Below, one piece after another: positions 1-12,616 of a stretch of DNA of 64,000 nucleotides (positions are counted from its first letter, which is position 1; every line of letters starts with the position of its first letter). Where the stretch lies: positions 11,966,001 through 12,030,000 of the forward strand of contig OX344753.2 of assembly GCA_947034885.2 (NCBI GenBank). Direction: 5' to 3'. The DNA is from Thuidium tamariscinum (lineage: Eukaryota > Streptophyta > Bryopsida > Hypnales > Thuidiaceae). The notes under the pieces were generated by a model. The model did not search any database. It was not told the DNA's origin and saw only the letters and a program-made list of their open reading frames with translations. The position numbers and the translations under genes were made by a program.

Positions 1-257
1 TCCACTTTCACCGCCGCATCAGTCAGACGCCCTCCGCACTTCGACGCCGGAGGGATATCATACCCGAGATTAAACACCTTGCTCTCGGAGTCCCTCTGAA
101 AGCTCAAATACAAACATATTTCAGCCTCTTCCAAACCCTAAGCAACTCCAAAACCAAACTCTCCCATACCTCAAGCAACAAACCCTAGCATACTGAACCA
201 AAAAAAGTACATTCGAACAGAACCCCGTACCTGCGGATTCCAGCAAGGAGAAGCCAT
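1..257 (-). CDS. 5' end of an unrecognised gene (two exons, truncated at window edge)
   Basis: I see an ATG at 257, a 9-codon first exon (257-231, MASPCWNPQ) ending at a CAG/GTACGG donor, a 135-bp intron, and an acceptor (TTTCAG, 96) opening an exon at 95 that stays in frame to the window edge. The junction is phase 0, and the second exon starts RDSESKVFNLGYDIPPASKC. An in-frame ATG at 365 could give a 36-residue longer N terminus, so the start is not settled. The second exon is GC-rich, unlike the AT-rich surroundings, which supports coding. I do not recognise the family, and about 40 residues are too few to assign one. The GC-rich DNA to its right would be its 5' flank. Confidence 0.45.
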
Positions 258-1020
258 TGAAAACGAGTCCGGAAGCAAAGGCAAGCTATTCTCGAGATGC
301 CGGCACCGTAGGAACACCACGCTAGGACAGGATTCAGACAAGCCACAACATGTCTTGGCTGTCAAGCAACCTTCTGACGAAAGTAATAAAAAGAAAAACT
401 CTCGGAAGTCAGAAAAGCGCCCCCAAATCCTACATCGAAGCTTTCACTGGCACCGCCACACTACCAGCCACGACGACAACTGCGACGACAACGACGACGA
501 CGACAAGGAGGAATGAAACTCCAGCCATGCCGAAACTCAAAATGCGGTTACCGACAGCAGGGGGGGGGGGCGACACAGGGAACCAGGGAGGGTTTGCTCA
601 TTCACTTAGCCAAGAGAAGCAATGTCAATTTCGCAGGCTTGGCAAGCAACGGCGAGGAAATGGAACCAAAGCGAGAATCGATAGGGGCAGACATGACAGA
701 ATTCACACACACAAACGGCGAGCTGCGAAGGCTGACGGCGATGGAGACGACGCGGGTAAGGTCGGGTCAGGCCAGTAAGGTAACGTAAGGTAAGGTCAGG
801 CAGGGCAAGACGACGGGTGGGGTTGTGCAACTGCAAAAGAGGGCAGCAGCAGGGGGCCGTGCTTGACGTGCGGCGCAAGCTTGAGTGGGCTGCACGTCAG
901 GTGGGCGCCCAGAAGAAGGGCGAAAGACCAAAGACTTACTGGGCTGGCGCTGTTGATTTCAAAGGGGATATCAACCCCCGGGGGGCCCCCAGCTGCTAAC
1001 CCTAGGACGCGGAGAGTCCG
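258..1020. promoter_or_regulatory. GC-rich 5' flank of the left-edge gene
   Basis: This GC-rich block stands out from the AT-rich DNA that follows. It holds a CGA/ACA trinucleotide tract near 471-508, a run of about ten G at 551-560, and short repeats of a GTAAGGT-like unit at 765-810. The overlapping open frames here lie in several phases with simple-sequence composition and look like chance. Its position upstream of a minus-strand start suggests promoter and 5' UTR, which is inference; no TATA box is evident. Confidence 0.35.
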
Positions 1021-1082
1021 CGTGGAGATAAAAACAAAAGAACTCATTTGTAGTCAAATTACTCTAGAAGATTTTTACTACA

Positions 1083-1352
1083 GGATATTAAATCCTACCA
1101 TCAAAGGTGGGCCCAACATGGTAATTTTGGATTTTTTGGGGGTAAAAGTGAAAAATAAAAAATAAAAATTAGTTTGTACCGCGTCTAGGGTGTGTTCTTG
1201 ACTTCCTCTAGCAAATTTGGGGTCTTTAATTGCAAATATGAAATCAGAATTTGCAAAATAAAATTATTTGCAAAAAATAAAAAATTCCAATGTTTTCATC
1301 CGAGGTAAATCCACCATACAAGGCCCACCTTTGATGGTAGGAATTAACGTCC
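1083..1352. mobile_element. MITE with 31-bp terminal inverted repeats, copy 1
   Basis: The ends at 1083-1113 and 1322-1352 match as inverted repeats at 28 of 31 positions (core TCCTACCATCAAAGGTGGGC). The interior is AT-rich and non-coding. A related copy in the opposite orientation lies 140 bp to the right. No clear target duplication was found. Confidence 0.75.
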
Positions 1353-1491
1353 TCCATTTCTATCTTCCACCTCTAATTTTGAAGATGAATAATTGCATTT
1401 CTATTCTACGCAAGAAAATGTCTTGTCATTCATCAAACATTAAATGTCTATGGCATCCTCTCCGGATTAAGAACTAATGGTTAACACTAGA

Positions 1492-1735
1492 GGATGTTAA
1501 ATTCTACCATCGAAGGTGGGTTGAGAAGGATGGATTTATCTCATGTGAAAAAGTAGGAATTTTTTATTTTTTGCAAATTTTCAATTTATATTTGCAATCA
1601 AAGACCCCAAATTAGATAGAAGAATTCTAGAACATATCTTGGACATGCCAGTAAATAGGTTTTTTTCACTTTTAATCTTAGAGAACCCAAAAGTTACGTA
1701 CTAAAGCTACCTTGATGATAGGATTTAACTCATGC
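1492..1735. mobile_element. MITE of the same family, copy 2, inverted relative to copy 1
   Basis: The left end (1492-1520) and right end (about 1705-1735) share the TTAAATYCTAYCATC core as inverted repeats. The interior at 1555-1609 is the reverse complement of 1210-1289 in copy 1 (shared GGGGTCTTT...TTGCAA blocks), so the two form a head-to-head pair. Confidence 0.65.
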
Positions 1736-2293
1736 ATTAATTTTCAAGTTAAATGGATGGATGAATGGATGTCTATTAGGAATAAACAATTTAAGCTTTA
1801 TGAACCTACACTAAATAGTGAAATTAGGTTGTCTAAATAATTAGGTAACCTTACTTCAAGAAATTTACACAGTACTTTGTAGGCCATGAAAGTCAAGAGA
1901 TGTTTCTACAAATATTTCCACTTGTCTATACATCAAATTTAGTTGTTTGTTTGTTTTGTTTATTTGTTTTATTTGATTATAAAGGTGAGTTCTCCAAAAT
2001 TGTGTGTCTTTTGGTTGCATTCATTAAATTGTTAAAAAGTGTTTCAACAAGGAAGGGTGTATAGACTTTGTTTCGTGAAGTTTGGACCTACAATTATCAA
2101 TTTTTTTAATTATATTTGGTATGGTAATTCTTAAATTATTCTAAATTGTAGATCGTTTTATAGTTCATCATTTGGTTGTGTTCTTGATATTGTTAGAAAA
2201 TTTTGTGCAAGGAGTGCAGCACAGACTTTTGTTCTATGGCATTTAGACACACGGTGTGAAGGTTATGAATTTATGAATTATAAGCCAAACTTT

Positions 2294-2518
2294 CAATAGA
2301 TGTTTTTTCTACAATTTAGAAGACTACAAGTTATCGATTGTAGGAACACTGTGGGAACTACCGCATAAGCAATTTGACGTGGTTGAGAGATTGCCACGTC
2401 ATATAATAAAATTCAATTTTTTTTAAAATTCAATTTTTTTAAATTTTTTATTCTAACTATTCACAACATTGGAAATGGGCCTGAAACAGTCTTCTAAACC
2501 CTTAAAAAACATCTAATG
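2294..2518. mobile_element. MITE family A (ends CATTAGATGTTTTT), copy 1
   Basis: Begins AATAGATGTTTTTTC and ends AAAAAACATCTAATG. The interior carries the family marks: a block of GTTCCCA/GGGAAC type, a 'gacgtggttgagagattgccacgtc' type segment, and an A/T-rich middle. Relatives lie at 5685-5948, 19371-19703 and 26219-26513. Confidence 0.65.
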
Positions 2519-4064
2519 ATGGACAAAATTCTAGTGGGGCATTCCCTTCTTATCTTCACAAGTCTTATGAATGGTCTTTATTTAATTCTTAACAATCTAC
2601 ACTTCTTCAATTCCTTGTTTAGAAGACTAAAGGAATGAAAGATGAAACCCTTAGGATCATCAATATTTCTCAATCCCAAAAATGATACAATAAAAAGTGG
2701 ATCTTATTCAATATAGGTTGCATTTGTCTATTTACTATTTATGGCTATACTAATATAATCATTACTCATAATTACAACACTACCTAATTCAAAAGTAGTG
2801 CATTCTAATATAATAAAAATAAATACTTATACACTATCAAATATTGAAAAATCAATGCAGGACAAGCTAATTTCATAGTGTTGTATAGATGGCAAATTCC
2901 ATCTTCCTAAAGTATTAGATAAGGCTATCTATAGTGGAAATATAGCCCATGTAGATTAGAAGAATGACTTTGAGAAGCCCCCACTAGTAGTCAATTTCAT
3001 CATGTAGGTCTTCTTATCAGTCATTTAACTACTGTTAATAGACTATGCACCATGAAGTGCCTGTCAATTTCTCGCCCCACCTCCACTCCCCCGAAATGAA
3101 GAGCCATCCAATTCATTTCAAAAAAAAATTCCACACCCCCTTCTAAGAAAAATCAGTAGCCATCACATGTATGTACAAAATATGAATAGAATACCGATAC
3201 CAATATTGATACAAATACGACCATATACGGATATATGTATCTATATATTCAAGATACAACACACAAACAACGACATACAGATACAAATATGACAATATGG
3301 GATTATTCCATATTGATTGTTTGCAATCCCACCCTCCCAAAATTATAAGAAGGGATGGGGGCGTAAAATTTTAATTTTAATTTTAAATATTTTTGTAGTC
3401 ATGGTACATAGTTACACTATGCACCATGAAGTGGCTGTAACAACTAGTATACAAACACATTAGACTATGTTACTATAAGTGTAGAAGCACCCATTTTCAA
3501 CATTGTACATGCTCTAAAATATATAGATAAAGGAAGTCCAAAATGTATACCATGCATATATGAATGCAAAATTGGTTTGGTGTATACCATATATTTTAAG
3601 TCAATTGCCAATTTGTTACACATTCATGCATTTTCTGAAAACTTTCAAATTCTTTTTATTTTTTAATTTCCAATTGCCAATGTGTTAAAAACAAACTCAT
3701 ATGTTGACTCCACTTTAAAGTATATAGAATTTTTGAAGGTGTTGATTACATGTACTTTTATCTTATTAATTTTTTTACTTATATTACATTTTTGCTTAGG
3801 TTTTCAAACAATATAGTGTGTACCTCAATTTGGAAGATAGAAACACTATTTTGAATGTATGAAAAATTATTTGGACATAACATTGCCACAAGCACTCGAT
3901 TCATCACCTATAATATAGAAAGCTTTAGATTGCTTAGGAGGGGAGGGGGGGGGGGGGGGGTTGAAGATAAGTGCACCTAATCAAGCCCTAGTGTACAAAG
4001 CTAATTCATATGTACACCATTTGAATATGAGGGACTACGATTGATTTTAGATTTATCAATAATC
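2519..4064. other. AT-rich intergenic DNA, no gene seen
   Basis: No convincing coding frame. Contains ATAC/GTAT-rich low-complexity sequence at 3170-3300 and a nearly pure G tract at 3938-3960 (16 consecutive G at 3945-3960). Confidence 0.6.
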
Positions 4065-4244
4065 TCCACTTTGAAAATTTATAGATTATTCATTTAGTCT
4101 CAAAAAAATACATTCTAAAAGGATTTGGAATTTTAATACAATTTTATAGTCAAATCCACTTTGAAAATTTATAGATTATTCATTTAGTCTCAAAAAAATA
4201 CATTCTAAAAGGATTTGGAATTTTAATACAATTTTATAGTCAAA
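4065..4244. repeat. Perfect 90-bp tandem duplication
   Basis: Positions 4065-4154 and 4155-4244 are identical by eye (TCCACTTTGAAAATTTATAG start, TTTTATAGTCAAA end). No coding content. Identity means either a recent duplication or an assembly artefact. Confidence 0.9.
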
Positions 4245-5684
4245 TGCATATAAGATACATGTTCAAATGCTTGTTGGAACAATTTCATGAAAACACATGT
4301 CAAGTGGCAAAAAAAACTTTTGATTATGTCACTTATCCTACAAAAAGTTCAAATTTGGCATAAATTAAGTCATTTTTATTATAATTGAAGATTTCACCTT
4401 GCATATGGTGTGAGGTGATGCGGCACCTTTCAAATGCGATTTAGAAATTGAATTTTGACACCTAACTATTGAATCAAACCTTCCAGTATACAATACTTCT
4501 ATGTGAATTATTTTGATGTAATGAAATTGGAATGAAAAAAAATCCATCCCAAAATCCTCTTCACCAACAATTTTCATTCCCTCAACCATTTTCACGACAT
4601 TTTCGAAATTTTCATCCATTTACCCACTTCCATCCATTCATCCATCTTCATCTAGTTTCCAAGCAACATCATGGTCGACACTTTTATTACCACCATTCCA
4701 AGGTAAAAAAGAGCCTTGGTAAAAGGGGGTGCTTGGGGTCAAAAGGAGCTGGCGGGCTCGCCCCACGGAGATGCCGTTTGCCTTGGCTCTTTCCCAGCAA
4801 CTTCCTTCCATTTGGGGTCAGCACAGAATTCGTCATCATTCCCGTCACACGCTGGAACGGCACCGCAAATTGTTGAATGCTTGGATGCTGACGGAAGGTT
4901 CTGATGGATGAAAAGGCAGTCACATTTTCATCCTTTGCTAGTACCATCCAAACATGCAACGCTGAAACGCTGAAACAAAGATTAACAACAAAAAAGAAAT
5001 GAAAAAATATTTTCTTTTATCTATCCTACAAACTTGGATGAAGTCATCCAAAGCCGACATTTTGGGAAGTTGCTTGAGTATATTTTGAGTGATCAATGTT
5101 GCAAGGTGCCTTGTTATGGTGTTATTGAGTTTTTTGAAGAGGGAAATCAATTTAAGTTAATCTATGGGTCACTCTTGTAGTGTAGTTTGGCCATATCTTG
5201 TTACTGACTCTTGAAGTTAATTTTAGCGATTAAAATGGTATCTGCAAAATTTGATTCCATCTAATTGAAATGAAGCTTATCAAGTGCAATTTCTACTCCA
5301 ATTGGAAATTTTGAAAAATTTGTATATTTCAAAACTTTATAGTTGTATGAACTTAAGATCTATAATTAACCATACTTTATTGAATTTTTTATTTTAGAGT
5401 GACATGATAAATTGGTATTATACCATGGTGTTATATACTATGATGTATATTTATCGCAAAAATTTCAAAATTTTTAGTATATTCTATATTCAATGTAGAT
5501 TTTCTTCATTTTTTTCTTAAGAAACTCACAATGATTTCAAATTTTTCCCAATGAAATACAAAATTGCAAGACTTGTGGTATGTGTATGATTTCATCTTTG
5601 AAAAATAAATGTAAATTTTTTTCATTCACATATTTGTGCAAAATGATAGCATATAGAGTGATGGATAGTTAAGCATGAAATTAA
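4245..5684. other. AT-rich DNA with a GC-richer island at 4725-4870
   Basis: Mostly AT-rich. The segment around 4725-4870 is markedly more GC-rich, with open frames on both strands, but none has a recognisable motif or splice context. It could be a captured gene fragment; I cannot assign it. Confidence 0.4.
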
Positions 5685-5948
5685 CATTAGATGTTTTTAA
5701 AAGGGATTATAAGACTGTTTTGAGGCCTATTTCCAATGTTGTGAACAATCAAAATAAATAATAATAATAAAATAATTTTTAAAAAATCAATTTTAATTTT
5801 ATTCAACTTTTAAACTAATTTTTAAAATATTATTATCTAACATGGGAGTCTCTATGCCACATTGGATTGCATATGTGGCAGAGTTTTCACAATGTTCCCA
5901 CACTTGGAAACTCATAGTCTTCTAATTGGCGGAAAAAACATCTAATGT
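5685..5948. mobile_element. MITE family A, copy 2
   Basis: Begins ACATTAGATGTTTTTAA and ends AAAAAACATCTAATG, with the same internal order as the other copies: cytosine/guanine-poor middle, then a TGTGGCA block and GTTCCCACA near the right end. Non-coding. Confidence 0.7.
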
Positions 5949-7831
5949 GGTTATTGAACTATTTCTTTAGGATTAATCTTGAAAAGACATTATCTTATGA
6001 CCAAGGTAGTCACTCCAAAATGATCTACTTCTTAAACCAATAGGTGCATTTTTTATTTTTATAGAATACTTTTAGTCTTATAAAGTTAATTATGAAAAAA
6101 ACATGATAATATAAACCGTTTATATAACTTGATAAGAAATTCATTTATTGCACATTTATTGTCCTCACTATTCTTCCAAGAGTAATCCTAAAATGGGACA
6201 AAATCTATCATTAAGGAATTTTATGAAAAATGATTTTAGACTAATAGGTGCATGCTTCATTTCTACATTGATTAAAAAGTCACTCATTAGTCATTCTTTG
6301 GCCTTACCTTCTTTTCAAGGTTAATTTTGAAAAAACGCGACTCTATTACCGAACCAATCATCAAAACATTATTTGAATCTTAAATAAAAAGGTGCACTTT
6401 TCATCTCTATAGTTTATTTGGAAGTCATTCACACAATATTTTTAGTCTTTGATGTTTTTTGAAGGTTATGTCAAAAAACAAAAAGGCATATATAGAAAAC
6501 ATATGTTTTTCACAAGTAAAAATATCAATGCTTTATCAATCAATTACATAAAGGTAAAACCTTGGTAGTGGTATGAGGATTTGATTTAATGATTAGTGGT
6601 AAAAATGTTTTGGAAATTAAAAACACACAATAACTTGAAAAGATTGCTCTCTACCATAGATAATGGGCTAGATGGACTAGATTGGAACATTTTTGCTAGA
6701 TACTTGTTTTCAGAAATTAGATTTTATATATGCTTAAAATAGAAATATTCTAAAATATTATTTTTTCCTGTACAAATTTTTGAAAAAATAGGTAATTTCG
6801 AGCAAAAAAATTGGCAACTATTTAAGAAGAAATATACATTAAATCTATCCTAATTGAATGATATTTTTGAAAAGAGCGTAAAAAAATTTTGGATTGTTAT
6901 TCACATATGTTCAAATCTATTTTCACTTTTGCTTTATTTTTATATGTATCTTCCAATTAATAAGTATGCATTTTAGAAAATTGTGTCCATAACCAAAAAG
7001 GTTAATATAGTTTAATATAATTAGATGTGTTCTTTGACATGCATTCTATTTACAACAATAGATTTTATTTTTGAAATTGCTTCACTTCAAATTTTATCAA
7101 ATTAGTCTTACGAAATGAAAAATTTGCCAATTGCTTTGGATATTGTTTAGAATTTGTATGTCAAATAGAAGAGACTTCTTAAAAGTACCAAAAGCTTGTC
7201 ATAAAAAGTATTAAAAAAATTATAAAGACATTGAATTTGAACTTGAATATTTGATGTTGCTAACTTTGTTATTCGTATGAGTTTTCATGCTCTCAACTAC
7301 CTTTTGCTAGATACCAACTACAAGACATTATTAGTCATTGCCACTCTACCCATGTTCTAATTTATTTATATATATATAATTATTTGTAGTCCAAGATTAT
7401 TTTAAAATTATGAATTTAAAAAACAACCAGTCAATCATGTATGTTATGGAATATGAAGCCTTGGTTTTGCCATATAGATATAGCAAAAATATCTAATTGG
7501 TTTACAAATTATATATACATATTTATTATTTTTCATATTAGAATATATTATTCTCACAATCTATGTGAAATATCTTCTAAAATAACAAATGAACAAGCCT
7601 TGTGTTCTTTGTATATATAGCAAATTGACATGTTTATTTACTAATAACATTAATAAACAAAAATTTGATAAAAATCTTTCAATTTGTAATATTTAGAAAA
7701 TGGAGAATAGATGAAGTAGAAACAAGATTAGTTAGATGAATTTCAGATTACAATTTGTAGAATTATACACTTTGAATGCTAATGTGAATAGTAATGTCTT
7801 CCAACACCATTATCAATGTCAATTAAATAGT
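5949..7831. other. AT-rich intergenic DNA, no gene seen
   Basis: Low-GC sequence with only short chance frames. Confidence 0.6.
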
Positions 7832-8397
7832 ATTCCCTCCATCCCACTAAAAAGCTCCAAATCAAGTAGAATTTTTGTCCCACTAAAAAACTTCGTTTTT
7901 TTATTTCAAACATTTAGTAAGTATTTGTTGCATTGAACAACCTCGTGCAGGCAAGTATAACAATCTTGGAGCATTCCTTTGGCCTTGCAAGCTTTGTCTT
8001 GCCTATATAAGGCACTTTGTACTAATTGCTTCAAAACCTAGCAATGTTGACAATGCATTTAGTGATCACTTCGGTGCTATAAAAATTTGATCATAAAATG
8101 AGCTAATATTTTTTTTTTGATATTTAGGTTGGAGAACATGCTTCCAAGATCACATTGTTGCCACCACATTTTAAATCATCTAAAATGATAGAGTTGGCAA
8201 CAAAAACAAAATGTACTCAAATACCACACTTTCCACATGAATTTTGGATGCCTAAATAGCAACACCTAAGCTAAAGATTTTGCATAAATCTAAGGGATGG
8301 TTTACTTATTCTTGAATGCATTTGTGGCACTATGATTGAAATTATAGTTAATCCTTCAAAAGGAATCTTTTTGGAGCTTTTTAGTGGGATGGAGGTA
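7832..8397. mobile_element. Stowaway-like element, 566 bp
   Basis: Ends TTCCCTCCATCCCACTAAAA and TTTTAGTGGGATGGAGGTA are inverted repeats of about 27 bp that match the CTCCCTCCGTCCC type known for Stowaway (Tc1/mariner) MITEs, next to TA. The interior has blocks such as GTTGCCACCACATTTTAAAT and TAAGGGATGGTTTACTTATT that recur, inverted, in the element at 26074-26962. The short plus-strand frame at 7736-7936 overlaps the end and is not a gene. Confidence 0.75.
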
Positions 8398-8650
8398 TTG
8401 TATTTCATTTTTTTTTATTAGTTAGATTTTGGTCTTCTTCAAATTTTAAATCCTCTATACAAAATGTAAGGGAAAAATTCAACAAAATATGTAAAATGTA
8501 ATGTCTTCTTAAATTCAAAATTCAGTGTCAGTGTTGTATGTAATAGCCTCCAAATTGTCATATTAGTAGTCATAGCTTCTTTGAGTCCTTGTATGAGTCA
8601 AACTTTGTAATCAAATAATTTTTTTGATTTAAAATTTATATTTTTAAAAC

Positions 8651-8694
<44 letters not shown>
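8651..8694. repeat. (ATT)n microsatellite
   Basis: About 14 uninterrupted ATT units. Confidence 0.95.
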
Positions 8695-8695
<1 letters not shown>

Positions 8696-10824
8696 TGTAA
8701 AAGTACAAAATTTTAAAGTTTCCTTAGAATTATTTCTTGTTTGCTAAGTAAATTTTTATAGAGAATATTATATTATTTGAAAATTAATATAATTGTTAAT
8801 AGTAAAATAGTTTTCCCTCCTCTATTGTAGAATTCACTAAATTATAGTATTCCTATATAAATTTAACCCAAAATTCTTCTTCAAATCAAATTTTTTGAAG
8901 ACAAAGATATGTCTTGTATTTCAAATTTTATCATTTAATTTTTAAAAGTTTTTTATGAGTTTAATACCATTTTTTTAGAGCTAAATATTTAGTGTATAAT
9001 GGAAATCAAACTTCTTTAGTTTTCAATCAAAACTAGAATCAGTGAATTTGGATTTGGAAAAAAAAAACATAATTGATTGAATTAATAAATCCAATATTGA
9101 AAACTTCATATTTTGAAATTTTAAAACTCTAACTTGTCCATCTCCTTTATGATATTTTTATGATGTATTTTATTCTAAAGTTAAAATACCAGATTTAAGT
9201 TATAGTGATTAAAGAATATTTTGATCAATTCACTTTTGCAAGGCCATTTTTTGAATTGAAAAATTTATTTTTTGGAGGAAAATATACTTTTGATCCTTCA
9301 ACAATTGAGTATTTCTAAAATTATTCACCTAATGAATCTCAATAACTAATAAAAGAATCTATGAGCATTATTATAAATGAAAAAGAGGTTTCTAGAAGGA
9401 GTCATGTCTGTAGACATTAATTGTTCATAATCTACATGCTTGATCCTTAAAGGATTATGTTCTTGAATGTATTTGAACATTTGGTGCCAAAACATAACTT
9501 CAAATATATAATTGTTTAAAATTGCTCATTTATTATATAATTTAAGCCCCTAAAAAATCCATCATCAATTATTAGGAGTGGGACATAATTGTTTTCTACA
9601 ACTTTTTGCAAGAGTCATTTAGAATGGATGAAATACATCCATGTGCAATAATAAAGAAAATTTTGTTTAGATTCAAGTATTTAATCCAACATTCAAGTAA
9701 TAACAATTGTAATAAAGATTGGACACCAAGTTATTCATTACTTCTATCCAAGTCATCAAATTAGTTTATATAGAGAAGTAAAGAAAAGTGAACATATTAA
9801 AAGTAAGATCTTATGTTTAGGTATATTTTTAATCATAATTTATTTTTCCTCAAAAGCTCAAAATTCCCTTCTTGTTTAGGTTTTTCTTAGTGTTAAATAG
9901 GTAAATGATCTACTTCAAGTACTACAAAATTCTCGAACATCATAGTTTCCAACATTCAAGTATTCAAAGAACTCGTGATTTTTTCATATATACATAGGAA
10001 TGTAAATTTAGAACAAATTTGAGAAATTTCAAAGAATTTGCATTCACAATGTTGATTTAATTTAGAAACATCCTTGAAGTCTAATTCTATTTTTTAGTAA
10101 GAATGGGTCCAACAAATTCCTAAAAAGTTCTTACTATATTTTGCCAAAAAAACATTTTAAAGCTACAATTTCTACTAATATATGTTTAACTTAACATTAT
10201 GGTTGTACAAATTTTTGAGGTTTAGTTCTCTATAGTTTTGAACAAAATTGAAATTTCTTATTTTAAAATTTAATAAAAAATTAATTGATTTTCACTCTTA
10301 AAAAATTGTCAAGTAGAAATTAGCACAAGATGGAAGGTAAAACTTGATCATTAATAGATCTAAATTTAATTAAAATCACTAAAAAAAATTGAAGGCAAGG
10401 AAGGCTGTTTCAACAATGTTTACTTTATTGTTCACCTTACTATCCAAGAACTAAGAACCACCCACGACTAAATTTTTAATTTTTAAGAAAAAAATTCAAA
10501 ATCTTGAAAAACTTGAAAAAACTTGAAAAATGATTTAAAAAATATTTAATAATTAATATTATCTAATGTGGTATGGTCTTGACTACATTAGCTTGTCAAT
10601 GTGGTGAATTCCTATAGTCTAAAAAGTCAAGAGAACTTGAAGGCACTCAATATTTTTTAGCCCTTAGAGCTATTCTAATGATGTTAATCTTATATTGAGT
10701 TAGGTTGTTTGTTTGTTTGTTTGTTTGTTTTGTTTCTTTAGTTTGTTACACAATGATTGCCTAAAAGTAATTCATTTGGTTGCATTCTTAGTATCGTCAA
10801 AAATCTCTTAGTGAAAGAGTGGGG
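8695..10824. other. AT-rich intergenic DNA with a degenerate family-A-like segment
   Basis: No gene seen. The stretch 10395-10640 resembles the interior of MITE family A (CTGTTTCAA..., A/T core, then TGTGG/CAATGTGG blocks), but its ends are eroded. A (TTTG)n tract lies at 10705-10735. Confidence 0.5.
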
Positions 10825-12200
10825 GTGCTATTTTGTAAGCCTAAGAGCATGAACTTGTAAGCTTGAGAGCTTGTGAGCCTCTAATTTTTGTTGAAATCTT
10901 TAGTGAATTTTAGTATGTAGACCTATTACCGTAGTTTAAGAATTTAGGATTTTTATAGGTAGTACCCTCCTTGTGGGATTTGAAACTTGTGACTTTCCAA
11001 ACTCCATTAGAAGATTTTTGAACCTTCAAAGAGCCCTCTAGAATGGTCTCAATTGAGGACCTTAATTGGATTTAAATGCGTACTTGTTAAGGGAGGTATA
11101 ATTTTTTTCCCCTATTTCCACCCATTTTGACATCATGATGTTTACAAAAGTACATGCCTTTAATTAGACAATGGGACATTAGGTACATTTTGTCATTTAA
11201 ATCTTAAATACATTAAGGGATTGTTTTATATGAAAAAAGATAAATTTAATACAACTAAGTACTAATGGCTCTTGAGTCTTTAGTACTATGAATGAACCTT
11301 TTTATTTTTAAGAGATCATGAGTACTTCATGCTCATGATATTTGTACATTGAAATGCATCTTATTGGACAATAAGACATTAGGTACTTTTTGTCATTCAA
11401 ATCCTTGGTACTATAAGTGAATTCTTTATTTGACAAATTCACAAGTACTTGATGAATATTCACACAAGGTAGTGACATGTATTATGTACTTAGGCTATCA
11501 TCTCTAACCTTGAATAAATAGCTTTGTATGTCAATTTCTAATGGCCTCTTTGAGGATTCAAAAATCTTCTAATGTTTTCTTCAAAATTAAAATTAAAAAA
11601 AATTTCAAAATTTTTTTCAATCCTTTTTCTGTTTTACAATTTAAAAAAAAATTCCATCACCCTCCAAAAACCCTCTCAATATTGAGATGCTCCATGGAGG
11701 TAGAGGGGCTTGGAGCTCTCAAAACTTTTGTTTTCATTTTTTCAAATTTTTGTTTCTTTTTTAGCAACTATGTCACTAGTTCACTTTTTTTGCGACTTTG
11801 TCACCCTTTGCACCCTTCTCTTGGTACTGAGAGATCAATTGGAGGATTAAGGAGTCATGAAATTTTTTTATTTTTTATTTTTTACAACTCTATCACCTTA
11901 GAAAATCCCTTGTTGAATTTTGGACCTCAAAAAAAATTTCAAAATTTCAAAATTTCTTTTTGAAAGGTATTGATAGGCCCTTTGGAGAGAGTAGGGTTTG
12001 AAAATTTAAAATATGTTAACTACACTTCTACAATCATACGGCTGAAATTTTACTATAAATAGAAATTTTTTTAAATGATTTTTCTTTTTTGTCTTTTGGC
12101 CTAAAAAATTCAAAGTAAATTTTTTTCTTATTGCTTTGGGCTCACAAGGCTTACACTCACAGCTCTCAAGCTTGTACTTTTAGGCTCACAAACTAGCATC
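10825..12200. mobile_element. TIR element family H, 1.4 kb
   Basis: About 60 bp at each end form an imperfect inverted repeat rich in GTGAGCC / GGCTCAC words (left GTGCTATTTTGTAAGCC, right GGCTCACAAACTAGCATC). The interior is non-coding; the 140-codon frame at 11541-11963 is Phe/Lys-rich low-complexity sequence and has no recognisable domain. Shorter relatives lie at 12617-13429 and 27427-27662. Confidence 0.55.
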
Positions 12201-12616
12201 GTTGGTGAAAGAGGGATGTAAAAGCTTTGTTTTGTAGCATTTGGACTTATGATGTGAAAGGTATTGAATTTTGAAGTTTTTATGAATTAAATAAATAAAA
12301 ATTACTATTACATTTATTTTGGTTACAACAATACTACAAGGCACACTAGTATATACTTTGAATTAAGCCATTTGTTTTGTTTTACGATAAGACCTCCTAG
12401 ACGATGCATCCTATAGTCACCTATTAGAAAATTCTCTATCAAGTTTTTTTTTGGTAGTGTTTTGATCTATGGTGTAAACGATATTGAACTTCAAAAGTTT
12501 TTTCTATAAATTAAAAAAATTAGAAAATTACTTTTTCTTTTCTTTTAATTAACAATGGTATAGGGCATGCTAGTAAGTAGTGAAAATTGAACTTAAAAAC
12601 AAACAACAATACTATC

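Noticed and set aside
350..1165. Several overlapping frames in the GC-rich left region
   Set aside because: They overlap in different phases on both strands, contain trinucleotide tracts, and lie in the probable 5' flank of the minus-strand gene.
11541..11963. 140-codon Phe/Lys-rich plus-strand frame
   Set aside because: Low complexity from poly-T/poly-A words within family H element; no motif.
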